A stretch of DNA of 64,000 nucleotides from Nectonema munidae (Eukaryota; Nematomorpha; Nectonematoida; Nectonematidae), in NCBI GenBank assembly GCA_030549495.1, contig JAUIRK010000372.1:174175-238174 (forward strand). The letters run 5' to 3'. The position numbers and the translations under genes are program-made. Of this stretch, positions 1-11,715 are shown piece by piece; the stretch's first letter is position 1; each line of letters begins with the position of its first letter. Under the pieces are notes generated by a model. The model worked only from the letters and a program-made list of their open reading frames with translations, was not told where the DNA came from and did not search any database.

Positions 1-135
1 TACAGAGAGAGGAAGGAAAGGATTAGTTAGGAGACTCGATGTTGCTAACAAGAGTACGTTTTCAAATAAAAAGTGTCGATTAACATTATAAATTTGTTAT
101 ATTTGGATATATATATATTTTAGTAATTATTTTAA

Positions 136-264
136 CCCATTTACGACCAATGTTCCTATTTTGGAACATAAGTAATTTCATCTTCGTTTGCTTTTTTCAA
201 TGATTTTGAATATAAATCGTCTGCGTTTTTTAGATATCGTCTGCTTTGCTTGGTCTTAAATGGG
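136..264. mobile_element. piggyBac-type MITE, copy 1 of 3
   Basis: A 129-bp element bounded by TTAA on both sides (132-135 and 265-268). The ends are inverted: the left begins CCCATTTACGACCAA and the right, reverse complemented, begins CCCATTTAAGACCAA. An internal palindrome sits near 149-165 (TTCC..GGAACA). The same sequence recurs at 46537-46667 and 57388-57517, also between TTAA sites. TTAA duplication with a terminal CCC is the piggyBac signature, so this is a non-autonomous piggyBac derivative. It has no coding capacity. Confidence 0.85.
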
Positions 265-268
265 TTAA

Positions 269-1084
269 TGTAAGTGTGTATAGTATATATATAACAACTA
301 TCGAGCAATGATCGCTATTTTAACGTTGAAAACCTAAAATCCACATTTTTATTGGATTAAAATAATAGAAGAGCAATGGTGGCATTTTAATACATCATAT
401 TTTATATTGTTTTACAAAGTATTCAATATTTATACATATATCACATTATTTTATTTGCTTTTGAATTTATTAGCAAATTTTCTTTCAATTCTGTTGAAGA
501 ACTAAAAATATCTTGTTAAAAAAGGGAAGTATGATATGGTTTGAAAAAATATAGTTACACTTCTTCTTAAAGGAATTACACGCAAAATTTAGTGTTTTCT
601 AATAATGATGCTCTAATAATATTTGTATTCTCTTTTAAGTCAAGTGTATCTATAAATTCATAGTTAATCTTATAAAATAAAATTAAAAATTCTTAAGTCT
701 AATTTATTATTAAATTCTAAAAATATAAAAAGATTTATATTCATTATAATAAAAAATAATTTATTAGACTTAGATTTCTTCGTTATCAGAGATCTAAAAA
801 AAGAGTAATTTTGAACATAGAAAGTCATCAATGCGCAATTTCGTATCATACAATTCGCTATTTTTAGCACAACACTATGTGCTGGCCACTCCTGTATCTA
901 TATCAATAATGCAAAGTTGATCACAGAATAAAAGTATACTGCCAGCATTACTACAACTAGAAATCTATACGGAATCATTATATGAATACACTTATGCCCG
1001 TAAGCAGACACCTCCCCCCTCTCTTTTCAAAAAAAACTTAGCCATTTTCAGTGTGAGGGAATAATATAATCCATGTCGCTTGAA
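269..1084. other. AT-rich spacer, nothing recognised
   Basis: Very AT-rich sequence with short TA runs. I see no exon, transposon end or RNA gene. Open frames here look like chance stretches. Confidence 0.5.
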
Positions 1085-3600
1085 GGCCCGTACCCAGGGG
1101 GAGGGGGGTTCGCCCCCCCCCCTCCATTCTCCTCCCATTTATTCACTCCTCTTTTCTTTCACTCATTAATTTTTTACTTATTACAAATGTTTACCCTTTT
1201 ATTTGGAGAAAACCAAAAATTGACACATTATACATTGGAAATGGAAGATTATAGTATTTTGAACATTTTTTGGTATTGTAACTTAAACATGAAACCGCTG
1301 CTAGACTAAGATTTTTGATTTTAAAAGAAAGGAGCTTGCAATTCCTAAAACTCAGTTAAAATACTTCTATAAAAATTTTTTTTTTTAATTTAAAAATATT
1401 AAAAATTGAAAATAATTTAGAAGCAAGAGCAAAAATATGTATTTTCAAAATTGTAAAAAAAGTAATTAAACTGTTCAAATTTTTTTCTTCCTATTTTGAT
1501 CCAAATCATTTGTAGACTAAACAATTTTTTATGAATAATAATTTGAAAAAATTAAAAACTAAATTTCTATTTATACCAAAATTTTTTAGATTGGTTGATT
1601 TTAGTAAGTTTTTATTAATTTTTTTATTTATATACATATTTTAATGTTTTTCTCTATATAGAAATTTAAATTCTTGTAACACGCAAACAATTGTTATGGG
1701 ACGCCGTGAAAGAAAAGAAATTGAAAGAAAAAAAGCAGCAGTCTCTTGTCAAAAATTGAATCGATTTCTTCCGGTTAAAACAAAAAAATAATAATAAAAA
1801 TGTAAATAAAATCGAAACGGAGATTGAACATCCTGTTGCCTCACAATCTACTCATGTTTGTAATTTGTCATTACAACCTCTGTTTCATTAGATATTTAAG
1901 CACTGTTGTCATTTCTGAAGACAAATGTGAACGGACAAGTAGTGTTGATGGATATTGGAAGAATTTATTTCTCTACGATAGAATCAAAGAAATTTATTGA
2001 ACGCATAAATCATTTGAATATATGAAAAAAATAATTTGTTGACTAATCACAAGAAACCCCGTCACAATAGTGTATTTCCGACTCAGTTTATTGTTAGTTG
2101 TCATAGAGGTTTTCGAATAGAATGGCTAACGCAGCACAAGTGGATGGTTTACAGTGATTCTGTTTTTTGTATTGCTTTTTCAATGTTTGCTTCTAATCAG
2201 CTGAGTGGTAAGCTTGTTACTAAGCCTTTTCGATTTTGGAACAAAAAGAGCGAACCCGTTAAGCAACATGAGCGATGTGCGTATCACCATAGTGCCATGG
2301 AAAAAGTTAATTCATTAAAACAAATAGTAGAGTATCCCAAAAGCAGTATTATTGCTTTAGTTGATTCACGTAAAATGAAAAGTATTGAACAGAACAGAAC
2401 TTTTAAAATCAATTGCAAGAGCTGTGTTATTTTGTGGAAAGCAGTGTATTGCACTCAGGGGTGATGTAGAAGATATTAACTCTTCTAGAAATCCAGGGAA
2501 TTTTTAGCGCTCCTTAAAGTAGTGACGGTTCACAACATAGCACTTAAAAATCATCTCAAAACGCCTTCAATGAAATCTGCAACATGCTTTTCGGTCCGTA
2601 CCCATAGAAGTAATTGAAAAAGATATTAATTTGAGAGGACATTCTTAATGAAATTAATTATTCTCCTATTTATTCAATATTAGCGGATGAAGTTACATCA
2701 CATAAGAGAGAATTATTATCAATTTGTGCCCAAATTCGTTGAAAAGAAAAGAGTATCCGAGAAGAATTTTTGACATTTTTAGAATTGGAGCGAATCAGTG
2801 AAACTTTAGAAATGATCGGTTACAAGCGTCATGTTGATAAGTATGGTACTAGCTTTGCTGACTGGGATGGCAGAAATGGCAGTAGTGTACAGCAAATATT
2901 ACACAGCATTCCCTCTTTTGAATTGATTGTTTTCTTCATGACAGTTTATCAATGCCTATCTCATTTATCTGGGATTACTGTAATGCTTCAAACAAAAAGC
3001 TCTCGATATAGTGGAGGCTTATGAAATGATTTCTGAAATAATTTCATTACATTAAAAAACGCGATGACATTGAAATAAATTTTAACCAAGTCTTTATTAA
3101 TGAAAGTCTTGTGATGGCTGAGATGCCAGGAATTATGGCAAGACAACAGTTTCGTAGCAATGCTTAAGCAAGCACTCCACATGAGTACTATTTAAGAAAG
3201 ATCGCTGCACCTTTTCTCGATCACACTATTATGGGATTTTCAATTGAATTACAACGTTGGAAAAATCATTTCATGCAAATGGCTTCAAATCTACAACCTG
3301 AATCTCCAGCACAAGCAATAAAAGAATGCTCAGCAACAATGTTCCCAATGTTCTTTTATAGATAGCCTGAGTAACTTCATGCAAATGTGAAAGAAGCATA
3401 CGTGCATTACGTAGATTAAACATACATGAGGGCTTCAATGAAAAAGAATCGTCTGTCTAACTAGCACTTCTGCTCATTCACTACGATGCAGAAGTGGATT
3501 TGGATAAAGTTGTAGATTGCTATGTTCGGAAGCATCCTCGTAGACTTGAATTAAACAGCTTAATATGTTAAAACTGCAAATTTCAAATAAACATTACACA
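1085..3600 (+). mobile_element. Old hAT transposon, ZMYM1/TTF-type transposase remnants
   Basis: A G/C-rich motif at 1086-1125 (GGCCCGTACCCAGGGGG, then a run of C) resembles the ends of some hAT elements, though the exact left end is uncertain. A start-like peptide MGRRERKEIERKK begins at 1696. From 2036 the frame reads as a TTF-type zinc-finger region (EWLTQHKWMVYSDSVFC, WNKKSEPVKQHE, HHSAMEKVNS). Further pieces follow at 2690-3020 (ILADEVTSHNRELLS, ILADWDGRNG in a neighbouring frame), near 3050-3370 (MAEMPGIMARQQF, HEYYLRKIAAPFLDH) and near 3480-3560 (VDLDKVVDCYVRKHPRRLEL). These match the hAT group related to ZMYM1 and the 52-kDa repressor protein. The transposase is broken by several stops and shifts. 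I could not find the right end. Confidence 0.8.
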
Positions 3601-4263
3601 TATATTTTTTGATATATTTATGCTCCATTATTGAGTAATTTCCGTGTTCAAGTAATATGATCAATTAAATAGATTTTTAAAATTGTCTTTATGTCTAAAT
3701 TTGAATTTTTTTTGTTAAGTTAATTTGACCCTCTAAAGATCTACAACAAATAGAAGCCCAGTGTTTTGATTTACATTGTAAAAACTTTTATATCGTTCAG
3801 TCAGCTTAGAAGAAAGAAAGAAATTTATTATAACAAAAGAAGTAAATTGACATAAGAAAGTATTCAAGAGGGGTAAAATTAGACCCTCTATTTTCTTCCT
3901 ACACTATCATTTATTCAGCAATATTCGGGATATCACGAAGAGGGTTTAAATGCCAGATTAAGGAAAAACTTTTGGAAAATGTGGCTTTAAGGTTAGCAAT
4001 GGAAAAAAGACCAGCAAGTATAGCATACAATTTATGAAAGAATGACAAAGGAAGAAAAAGACTAATTTATTTTCTATCCATCGAGATGTGTCTAATCCCC
4101 ATTAGATGTGTTTAATCCCAAGAAAAAAAAATTTGCGTTAAATATAAAAATAAAGGAATTGTGTTAACGCATGGAATTTAAAAAAAAGTGAAAAGTAATT
4201 GATTGAAAAATATGATAAATTTGGATAGAAATTTAAAGTTTATAGTAGTATGGAAAATCAGAC
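3601..4263. other. Spacer, presumed GFAT intron 2
   Basis: AT-rich DNA with no recognised exon. If the GFAT exon next door is live, this is intron sequence on the minus strand. A weak helix-turn-helix-like reading near 3950-4040 was too poor to call. Confidence 0.4.
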
Positions 4264-4371
4264 CTGCACTATCGTAGCCACGATATTCCAATCGTTGCAA
4301 GCCATGTATCAAATATTCAAGAATTTCTTTTCTAGTTTTTGGCACTTGAGAATTGATGTATGCAAATATTC
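4264..4371 (-). CDS. GFPT1: GFAT exon 2 (glutamine:fructose-6-phosphate aminotransferase), partial gene
   Basis: On the minus strand, after a TAG acceptor at 4374-4372, 108 nt encode [15 protein letters not shown] then [22 protein letters not shown], followed by a GT donor (CAG|gtctga). This is the N-terminal glutaminase region of GFAT, the rate-limiting enzyme of the hexosamine pathway, which makes glucosamine-6-phosphate in the cytosol. In the family the protein begins MCGIFAY and Cys2 is the nucleophile. Here MC plus one base would come from a short upstream exon (phase 1), which I could not place. Human GFPT1 has the same pattern as I recall it: exon 2 starts at the same glycine and ends after DSAG. 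Later exons must lie below position 1 or the copy is a remnant. The intact frame and clean splice sites favour a live exon. Confidence 0.85.
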
Positions 4372-4942
4372 CTAGTTTTAAAATAAAAATAATTAGGCCA
4401 GGTTTTGGTAAAAAAAAATAGATCTAACAAAATAATCGTAACGTTCTACTATCCCTTATATAATTATATCCAAAAAAAGTTGATCAAAATTTTAATAACT
4501 AATCGAGGTATATAAAAAGACATTTTTAATAAAAATGCCGTCAATTTTTCTATCTCTATTTAATTACGTAGTTTTTGTTTATTAAGCATAATGCCGACAC
4601 AAACGCTATTCCTAGATTGTTTTTTGTATTAGATGAATGCATTTATCTTTTTCCCGCTGTTAGCTCCACAGATAGAGGAGATGTAAAATAGCTTTTCTAT
4701 CATTCGTACAACTTGGTATTATCCTTATTATCCGTTTTTATTACATATAATGATAAAAGAGAATTGAAATAATCATGCATCCTAAATTGAGTGTTAACAT
4801 GAACATTAAGCATTGAAATTCGATATATGATTTTTATACGATCACAATTAAAAAAATTTTAAGTAAAAAAATCAGAATAAAAGACATAAAATAAATAATG
4901 ATTTAATTTAGAAAACGTAAAGAAGTTCATTCAAATTTTGGG

Positions 4943-4948
4943 TTTATT
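4943..4948 (-). terminator. Likely poly(A) signal of PPCDC
   Basis: AATAAA on the minus strand, about 60 nt past the PPCDC stop codon. AT-rich sequence makes chance matches common, so the assignment rests on distance only. Confidence 0.4.
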
Positions 4949-5007
4949 TAAAAAAATTCTTCAACAACAAATGAACAAAATAAAGGAAAAAAAAAAATTT
5001 TTTTTAA

Positions 5008-5628
5008 TTATTTTAAAGAAGCGTCAAGATATTTTAGGCTAGCATAAATTTTTTCACAAATAAGTTGAACATCAGCCATCCCTCCAAATCCAAAATCCCC
5101 ACAAGCAAGCAATTTTTCAACACAATCAACTCCAATCCCACCCCAAGATTTGATCTCCTCTATCTGCTTGAGAGTGAGAGGATGGCTGAGCATATCCGTA
5201 TTCATTGCGGGAGCAAAAATAAATGGCTTTCGTGAATAAGGCCACGCTCTAGCAACACACGTTAGCAGATTGTCTGCAATGCCGCAAGAAATCTTGGCAA
5301 GGGTGTTTGCAGTCATAGGTGCTATCAGAAGAACATCGGCCCACGTTTTTAAATCGATGTGCAAAATGCTATCTCCTATTTTGTGCCAAGAAGTCCACTC
5401 ATCTTTGTCGGAATGCGAATGGAATGCAGATATTCCTAAGGACATAATTTCTTCTCGATTTATGAAGGTCATCGCCTTTTCACTTGCAATAACTTTGATA
5501 TGGAAAGTGTAGTATGGATGAAGCTTGGTGGTGGTGCTGAGTGTGCTTATCAAATCAGGAAGTTTGATAGCAGCTACGCTTCCAGTGCATCCAATCAAAA
5601 TATTTTTGTTCGCACGAACATTTTCCAT
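5008..5628 (-). CDS. PPCDC: Phosphopantothenoylcysteine decarboxylase
   Basis: An uninterrupted 206-residue protein. It decarboxylates 4'-phosphopantothenoylcysteine to 4'-phosphopantetheine, the third step of coenzyme A synthesis from pantothenate, using bound FMN in the cytosol. Visible features are the flavoprotein start NILIGCTGSVAAIK (about 9-22), the catalytic His90 in HIDLKTWADVLLIAP, the ANTLAKISCGIADNL segment, the PAMNTDM motif (140-146) that contacts substrate, and the clamp cysteine Cys176 in LACGDFGFGGMAD. The length matches animal PPCDC (about 204). The ATG at 5628 gives exactly the family N-terminus. There is no intron, unlike the other two plus-strand/minus-strand neighbours with introns, so a retrocopy origin is possible, but all key residues are kept and the frame is clean. 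It sits on the same strand as the GFAT exon, about 640 bp upstream of it, and may lie inside GFAT intron 1. Confidence 0.95.
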   Translation of the reverse strand: MENVRANKNILIGCTGSVAAIKLPDLISTLSTTTKLHPYYTFHIKVIASEKAMTFINREEIMSLGISAFHSHSDKDEWTSWHKIGDSILHIDLKTWADVLLIAPMTANTLAKISCGIADNLLTCVARAWPYSRKPFIFAPAMNTDMLSHPLTLKQIEEIKSWGGIGVDCVEKLLACGDFGFGGMADVQLICEKIYASLKYLDASLK

Positions 5629-6261
5629 TGTGACGAGATAGAAGAAACTTTAGAAAATGCTAACTAATAATGGAAATATCAGAAAAACTATTTTAAAATA
5701 AACTAAAAATATATTTAAACTATACCATAAAAGGGAATATTACAAAAAAGAATTGAAAATAAAATATCCTTTATTCGAAAGTCAAATTTTAGTAATTTCT
5801 TCAATAAATAATGGAAATTCTAAGCATATTTCTCTATAATACATAAAAAAAACTATTTATAAGACAATTACTAGTTAGTAATAATTAAATTTAAAAGATT
5901 ACTCTACATAAGTTCTCAGGGATCAGAATTGGCGATTGGGTACAGTAAGTCAATTTAGATCTGGCATGATTGTTTTAAGATACGCTTCATTTCTCTCATC
6001 AAGTTAGAACTCTTCAAATATTGTTACCAATGAAAAATTAAAAAAAAACTTAAAAAAAATAGTATGCCATATGTGGCAAATTTGCCAAGGTAAAAAACAA
6101 TCCACACTCACAAATAGAAAGCGATCCCATGATAACTAGATCAAAATCGAATGCTTAAACCACCGTCTTTTGCCGACAGTTTAACACAATTTTCGATGTT
6201 GAATAGAGAAATGAATCGCTTTTAAAGGATTTCTTTTTTATTTCATATTTTTGAGCTTCTA
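5629..6261. other. Presumed PPCDC upstream region
   Basis: AT-rich sequence upstream of the PPCDC start. No TATA box or other promoter element stands out from the background. No exon or repeat recognised. Confidence 0.4.
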
Positions 6262-6477
6262 TAATTATATTTTTATATGGAAGGAAAAGGGGAAGGTAAA
6301 AGCAACGATTCTTTCTAGTATGCTAAATGAAGGGAAGAGATGGAACATATGGCATGGTGAATTTTGATTTAAAGTGATAAAGAGAATGGATAGAAAATAT
6401 GCGCTATGCACATACCCTTTGCTATACATAGAAGGAATTGTTGCTTTTATCTTCCCTTCCTTCCATTTATAATTTAT
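6262..6477. repeat. Imperfect inverted repeat (fold-back)
   Basis: The arm at about 6262-6325 (core GGAAGGTAAAAGCAACGATT) is the inverted match of 6421-6477 (core AATTGTTGCTTTTATCTTCC). Arms are roughly 50-60 nt at about 80% identity, with a loop near 95 nt. It could be a degraded MITE or a fold-back element. No target duplication was evident. Confidence 0.65.
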
Positions 6478-8652
6478 ATTTCTTATCCTTAAAAAGGTAG
6501 ACGGGCCGAGAACGTTTGGATTTTAATGGTTTATTTAAAAATCATGGACATAATATTTGCGAACAATCTCATTAAAAAATATTTTTATATGTTGATTATA
6601 TGATTTTATATATCGTAAAACCCGATTTTCGAATGATTTATTGGATCAGGTAATTGGAAAGTGATAAATATTAAAATACTATTATGGCATATCAAGTGCA
6701 TCAAATCAATCAATCAATTTCAACCTTTCGTTTCATATGAGCAATTCGAGTTTTTTTTGAAAACATTCTGGTTTGAAGTTATAAAATATTTTCAGATCTC
6801 TAAGTTAGAATATGTGCTTCACTAAAAAATTCAAAAAATTTAATTCACATAAACAAAATAGCAATCAAAACAACTCGCTAGAGGCTAATTAGCTCAAGTT
6901 CCACTGAAAACCCTCAAAGTTAACAAAGTTTGATTACATGAAATGTTAAGTTTCAATAGCCGATATCTGTAAATAACAGAAGATATGATTAGTGATGACG
7001 ATTAAATAAAAGAGAAATTAAGAATTCGAGTAATTTTGCAATACCTTGTAAGGATTATGCTTATATGAAAGACAGAGGGAATTATGCATACATAATTATA
7101 TTATAGTTTACTGTATATGAAATTAGTGAAATAAATTTTTTTTGAAAGAATATACACTAAAGATGAATGAATATTTTAAAGTGAAATCTAAAACATAAAT
7201 TTATAAGTGCAAACTATAATTTCAATTAAACGAAACAATTAATTGAATATAGCTTCGGGGTTATGTGTGAAACATAGTATTATTTACTTCTATAATATAC
7301 AGAGTAATCAAAACTCTAGGCAACAAAACTAAAAGAATCATTGACGTGAAAAGTTAGTACAAATATCCAAGGTTGACAAATTAAACGAGTACCTCGACTC
7401 AAATATAGAGATAGTGACTGAAACTAAAATATAAGTCTTGCGGGAAGTCTTAAGTAAATTGTGTTCGCAATTGTTTGTTGCTTTTAAGAAAAAGGAGAGC
7501 TCATTTAAAAAAACAAAAATTATTGAATTAACTTAGAAGAAATGAAGAACAAATATTTAAAAGCAAGTAACTAAAATTAAGTTTTTGTTATTTAAAATCA
7601 TAAAATTCAACATTTTGATACTTGGTAGAAGTAAAACGAACTTCAAAAAAAGTATAATCTATTCTAAAAATGAAAATAAGATAGTTGCAATGAATCACAA
7701 TTGAAGTATTTTTAATTAAAAATTTTCTAAAAATTACAACAAATGAAATTGGCAAACAAGAAGATAGCTAAAACTATTTTAGAATCGCGCCTAAAATATT
7801 TATGTGTCGATTGAAGATTCAAGCAAACACTAAATTGATTATTCAAACAAAAAATGATATAAACATAATCTACATTATAGAAGAAATTAACAAAGAAATA
7901 TATACTATTTTAAAACTAAACTCCAATCAAAAAACACTATTTAATTAATTATTTATAAGAGTTTTAAAGTTCGTTTCTTCCTATATTATATTGGGAATAA
8001 AGGGTGAATCAGGCTTTTAAAATAGGGCAAGTATTTAAAATCTACCATGTTTAATTTAGTAGCTATGCCAATATCAATTTAAACTAAGAACGGATATGTT
8101 ATGCTTATTTTAAATCTACAATTGCAAATTATATCATATTGGATTTCAAAAATAAGGTAAATCCAATTTTCAAGAGATAATCGAATTTTTGGGGAAAAAC
8201 AAAAAAATGCCTTTAGAAAGCAAGTAATTTCTTACTCTAATGTCAGCTAACATAACAAATTCTGTTTCACAGGTAAACTGAGACAACATTTATACAATCC
8301 GATACAGATATTTTAAGGAGACTAAATAATTAACATGATTAAAAAAGTGCTATTGTAGTAGGCCAAAATAACAATATTGTCCTAAAACAGTAATATCATT
8401 AAAATTTTCTAATTTGATATTTTTGTTTAGATACAAAAAAAATAAGCATCTTAAAATCGTGCTTTACTACTAGAAAAGTTAGGCTGGTTAATAAAATCCT
8501 TATATTTTTTTAATTATTTGTGAAATAGATAAACTTATATTAGTTCAAGACTAAAGATACACAGTTCCATAAGAAAAGTGATTACGCTAAACAAGCGATA
8601 GAAAAGTAACTTTTCTAAAGCATATTTTAAAAGTTGAAACTTTATTTGTAGA
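6478..8652. other. AT-rich non-coding stretch
   Basis: No exon seen. The part near 6930-7030 (TTTCAATAGCCGATATC, then AGTGATGACGATTAAATA) resembles the flank of the hammerhead element at 22640-22700 but lacks the CTGATGA core, so it may be a decayed relative. Confidence 0.4.
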
Positions 8653-8720
8653 AGTCTAGACAAGGGGTGGCCAACATTTTTAGGGTACGCGCCAAAAATA
8701 AACTTCCTATGGTGCTCCTC
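8653..8720 (+). mobile_element. hAT terminus, solitary
   Basis: CAAGGGGTGGCCAACATTTT followed by GTACGCGCC is typical of hAT (Charlie-like) left ends, whose consensus begins CAGGGGTGGCCAAC. I found no matching right end or coding remains, so only the tip can be supported. Confidence 0.5.
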
Positions 8721-10584
8721 CCCAAACGACATGTTAGATATATGCTATATTGCTTATATAAAAATGCCCAGGATGATTAACATAAATAATCTAGACTTAT
8801 TCTTGAAATACTAGATAGGCTAGGTTCCGAGTTCTAAAACAGGTTTACATACTATAACATAAAACTTTGGGAATCTTTTGAAACTCTAAGCCCGGGTAAT
8901 ACCAACTTTCTTAACGCTGAAAAACTAGAACCTCTACTATGCTTCATAAAAACGATACTCTTGATAACATAAAAAGGTTAAAATGTACTTAACTTCGGAA
9001 CAACTTAAAGTTGAGTGCAGCGTATTTCGCCCAGTTATAGAAAAATTTTACAAAAATTATTTAAATACAAGACCAAACGAGTTAACTTAGAAGTAAATAT
9101 TGTTTTAATCTCAAAAATACAGATCTTTGTTTAAACATTACGTGGGGATTCTAAAACATTTTATAATAGCTCTGACGGCAGTATAATTGAGCTCTATAGT
9201 TGTATGCGCTTTTTCTGCCCTTAAACGAGTTGATCCTTGTCATCGAAGAACAATAACACTCAATAGAGGATCTCAGATAACTTTACTACAGTTTGAAAAT
9301 AAATTAATCAAAAGTATTACATTTAATGAATTTTTTAAAAATTGGGTTTAAAAATTGTCAATAACATTATAAAATAAAAATAATTTTGCACCCAAATTTT
9401 TACCAATAAGTCTGCAAAAAAAACCATTGTTTTTTAAATAAATATATTATTTTAGTTAAATAATTTTTTTTAATTTAACTTTATGTATATTTATAAATAA
9501 TAGATAAAGCATTCAAAAGTCATAAATTCATGTACTCCCTGAAAATTTTTGTGATTACGCCACTGGTTCTGTAGAATGTCGTGGTTCCATGGATTAAATT
9601 ATTCTCTTAATTGAAATATCAGGTAAAAAATTTATTTTTGTTTAATTACTTTTTGAAAGATTAATTTTTGAGGTTGAGCATATATCCTTGCTTTTAAAAT
9701 TTTTTTAAAGCATTTTACATATCTTTTTTTATCCTTAGTTGTCCTAAGTAAAAAATAGATGAAAAAAATATTAATATATTTATTTTCTTTGTACACATTT
9801 TTTCAAATACTGGAAACAAAATAAATTTTGAATTTTAATTGGAGGTCATGTATTAGAAAAAGGATCTTGTTTAGTAAGTTTAAAATGTTCATTTTATATT
9901 ATTTATTTATGTGCTTCTAAATATGACACAGGTCGAATTCGTAAATTTTTTGCTCATTTAACTGAGAATACTTATTTATCGAATGACATTTTGCTTCAAT
10001 TACAAACACCATAATAAAAATATAGGAAAATGATATTTATATAATGTTCAAGGTCCATTAACATATTTATTATATTTAAAGGGTTCGAATTAGGTAAAAA
10101 GTCAGATAAAGGATGATTTAATGCATTATCTATTAAATTATAATCAACCCTTTTGCTTGATTTTTTCTAATAAATAATTATATTTTATTGTAATAATTAT
10201 CATTTGATTTAATTCTAAAAATAGATATATAAAATATAAATCATCAATTTAAAAATATTTTCTCACCACACATTGAAAAGGAGCAAGATAAATTTTAATT
10301 TAAAAGCTGACTGAAAAATCAAGGAATGGAATGGAATAGTGCTTTAAATATATTTTTCAAAAATATATTATTTTATTTTTAAGATCTATTGAATTAAGTT
10401 TTAATTTTAATTTAATTCTAATTTTTATCAGATTATAATAAATCTCAGTGACTTTTACAAATACATTTTTGAAGAGAAATTTCGAAAATGCTAACTTGTT
10501 ACTTGAGGAATTATCAGCAATACTTGATAAGGAAATATATTTTAAGAAAGTTTATACATTTATGCATTCTAAGGAGATGGCAAA
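8721..10584. other. AT-rich non-coding stretch
   Basis: No gene, transposon end or tandem repeat recognised. It contains long A/T tracts. Confidence 0.4.
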
Positions 10585-10931
10585 ATAATTCCATTGCTTA
10601 GGATGGGGGTTTAAGCTCTTCCCCTCCTTCTCGTTATAGATGGGTCTTGTTATATTTCACACATTTTTCAAAAGCAGATGGCACTGTATGCTGATAACGA
10701 CTTTCTTTCTCCAATAATATGATATAAAAAAGGTTTTCAATTTACTTATTTTATTTTATTGCTTATAATTCCATTGCTAAGGATGGGAACTTAATCTCTT
10801 CTCCTCCCCCTCAATTATAGATGGGTCTCTTTTTCTACTTCACACATTATTCAAAAACAGATGACACTATATGCTTACGACTTTCTTTCTCCAATAATAT
10901 GCTATAAAAAATGTTGCCAATTTACTTATGC
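10585..10931 (+). repeat. Two tandem copies of a 180-bp unit
   Basis: ATAATTCCATTGCT begins at 10585 and again at 10765. Both units continue through GGATGGG, TATAGATGGGTC, CACACATT, GACTTTCTTTCTCC and CAATTTACTTAT. The copies differ by scattered substitutions and small indels, so the duplication is not recent. No coding content. Confidence 0.85.
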
Positions 10932-11715
10932 TAGAAGTCGGTGTATGAAATTTGAAATTTATATGGTAATCCAAATTGCAGAATAGCTTCCAACATATAT
11001 GACTATGACCTTTCCCTATCTAATAGAAAAAGAAGTTTTTTAAAACAAGGAAGAGAACAAATGAAAGATATTTATTAACATATATTTAGAATGATTTAAA
11101 ACAATGGGGAGATTGAAATCAAAAATCTTTAAGGCATTGTAGTTATATCTAGAGAACATTATCATATTCTCTCATTTTTTTAGCCAACATGTTGAAGTGT
11201 TTGAAATGATGAGATACATAATTTCAAAATTTTTTGATTCCTATATTGAAATTTTAAGCAATGAGTCCCAGGGTATAGGTTCCTACTAGAAAAATAAAGG
11301 TTTTCAAAATATTTATATTTCTCCTACCTATTTCATTTAAAGCAAATTAAGAAAATATCTTGTCAATATTTTTAATTTTTTGGTATAATTTATTTTAAAA
11401 ATGTAAGGAAAATTATTAAGAAGTTTATCGGAGAAAGTTATCGCAACAACTAATTTATATAATAATTTCATGCAGGTCGGAAAGGATCAAAGAAAGGTAA
11501 TGGATTGAGAGAATTCGATGTGAATATCCGACATCGCGTTCAGTACTTTGTAAAAAATTTTCCTAAAACACCATTCAATAATGAGAAGGAATGTGTAAAA
11601 AATTAATTATGAGACTAAAGTCGTAGCAGTAATCAAATCAAAATGAGTAAAAGTAATGATGATACTCTTTTAAAACAAAAATTTAACTTTTTCTGAAAAA
11701 AGAGCAATACATATA
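10932..11715. other. AT-rich non-coding stretch
   Basis: Nothing recognised between the tandem duplication and the Tigger left end. Confidence 0.4.

Noticed and set aside
3950-4080. Helix-turn-helix-like reading suggesting another transposase
   Set aside because: Too short and degenerate, and it shifts frame after about 25 codons.
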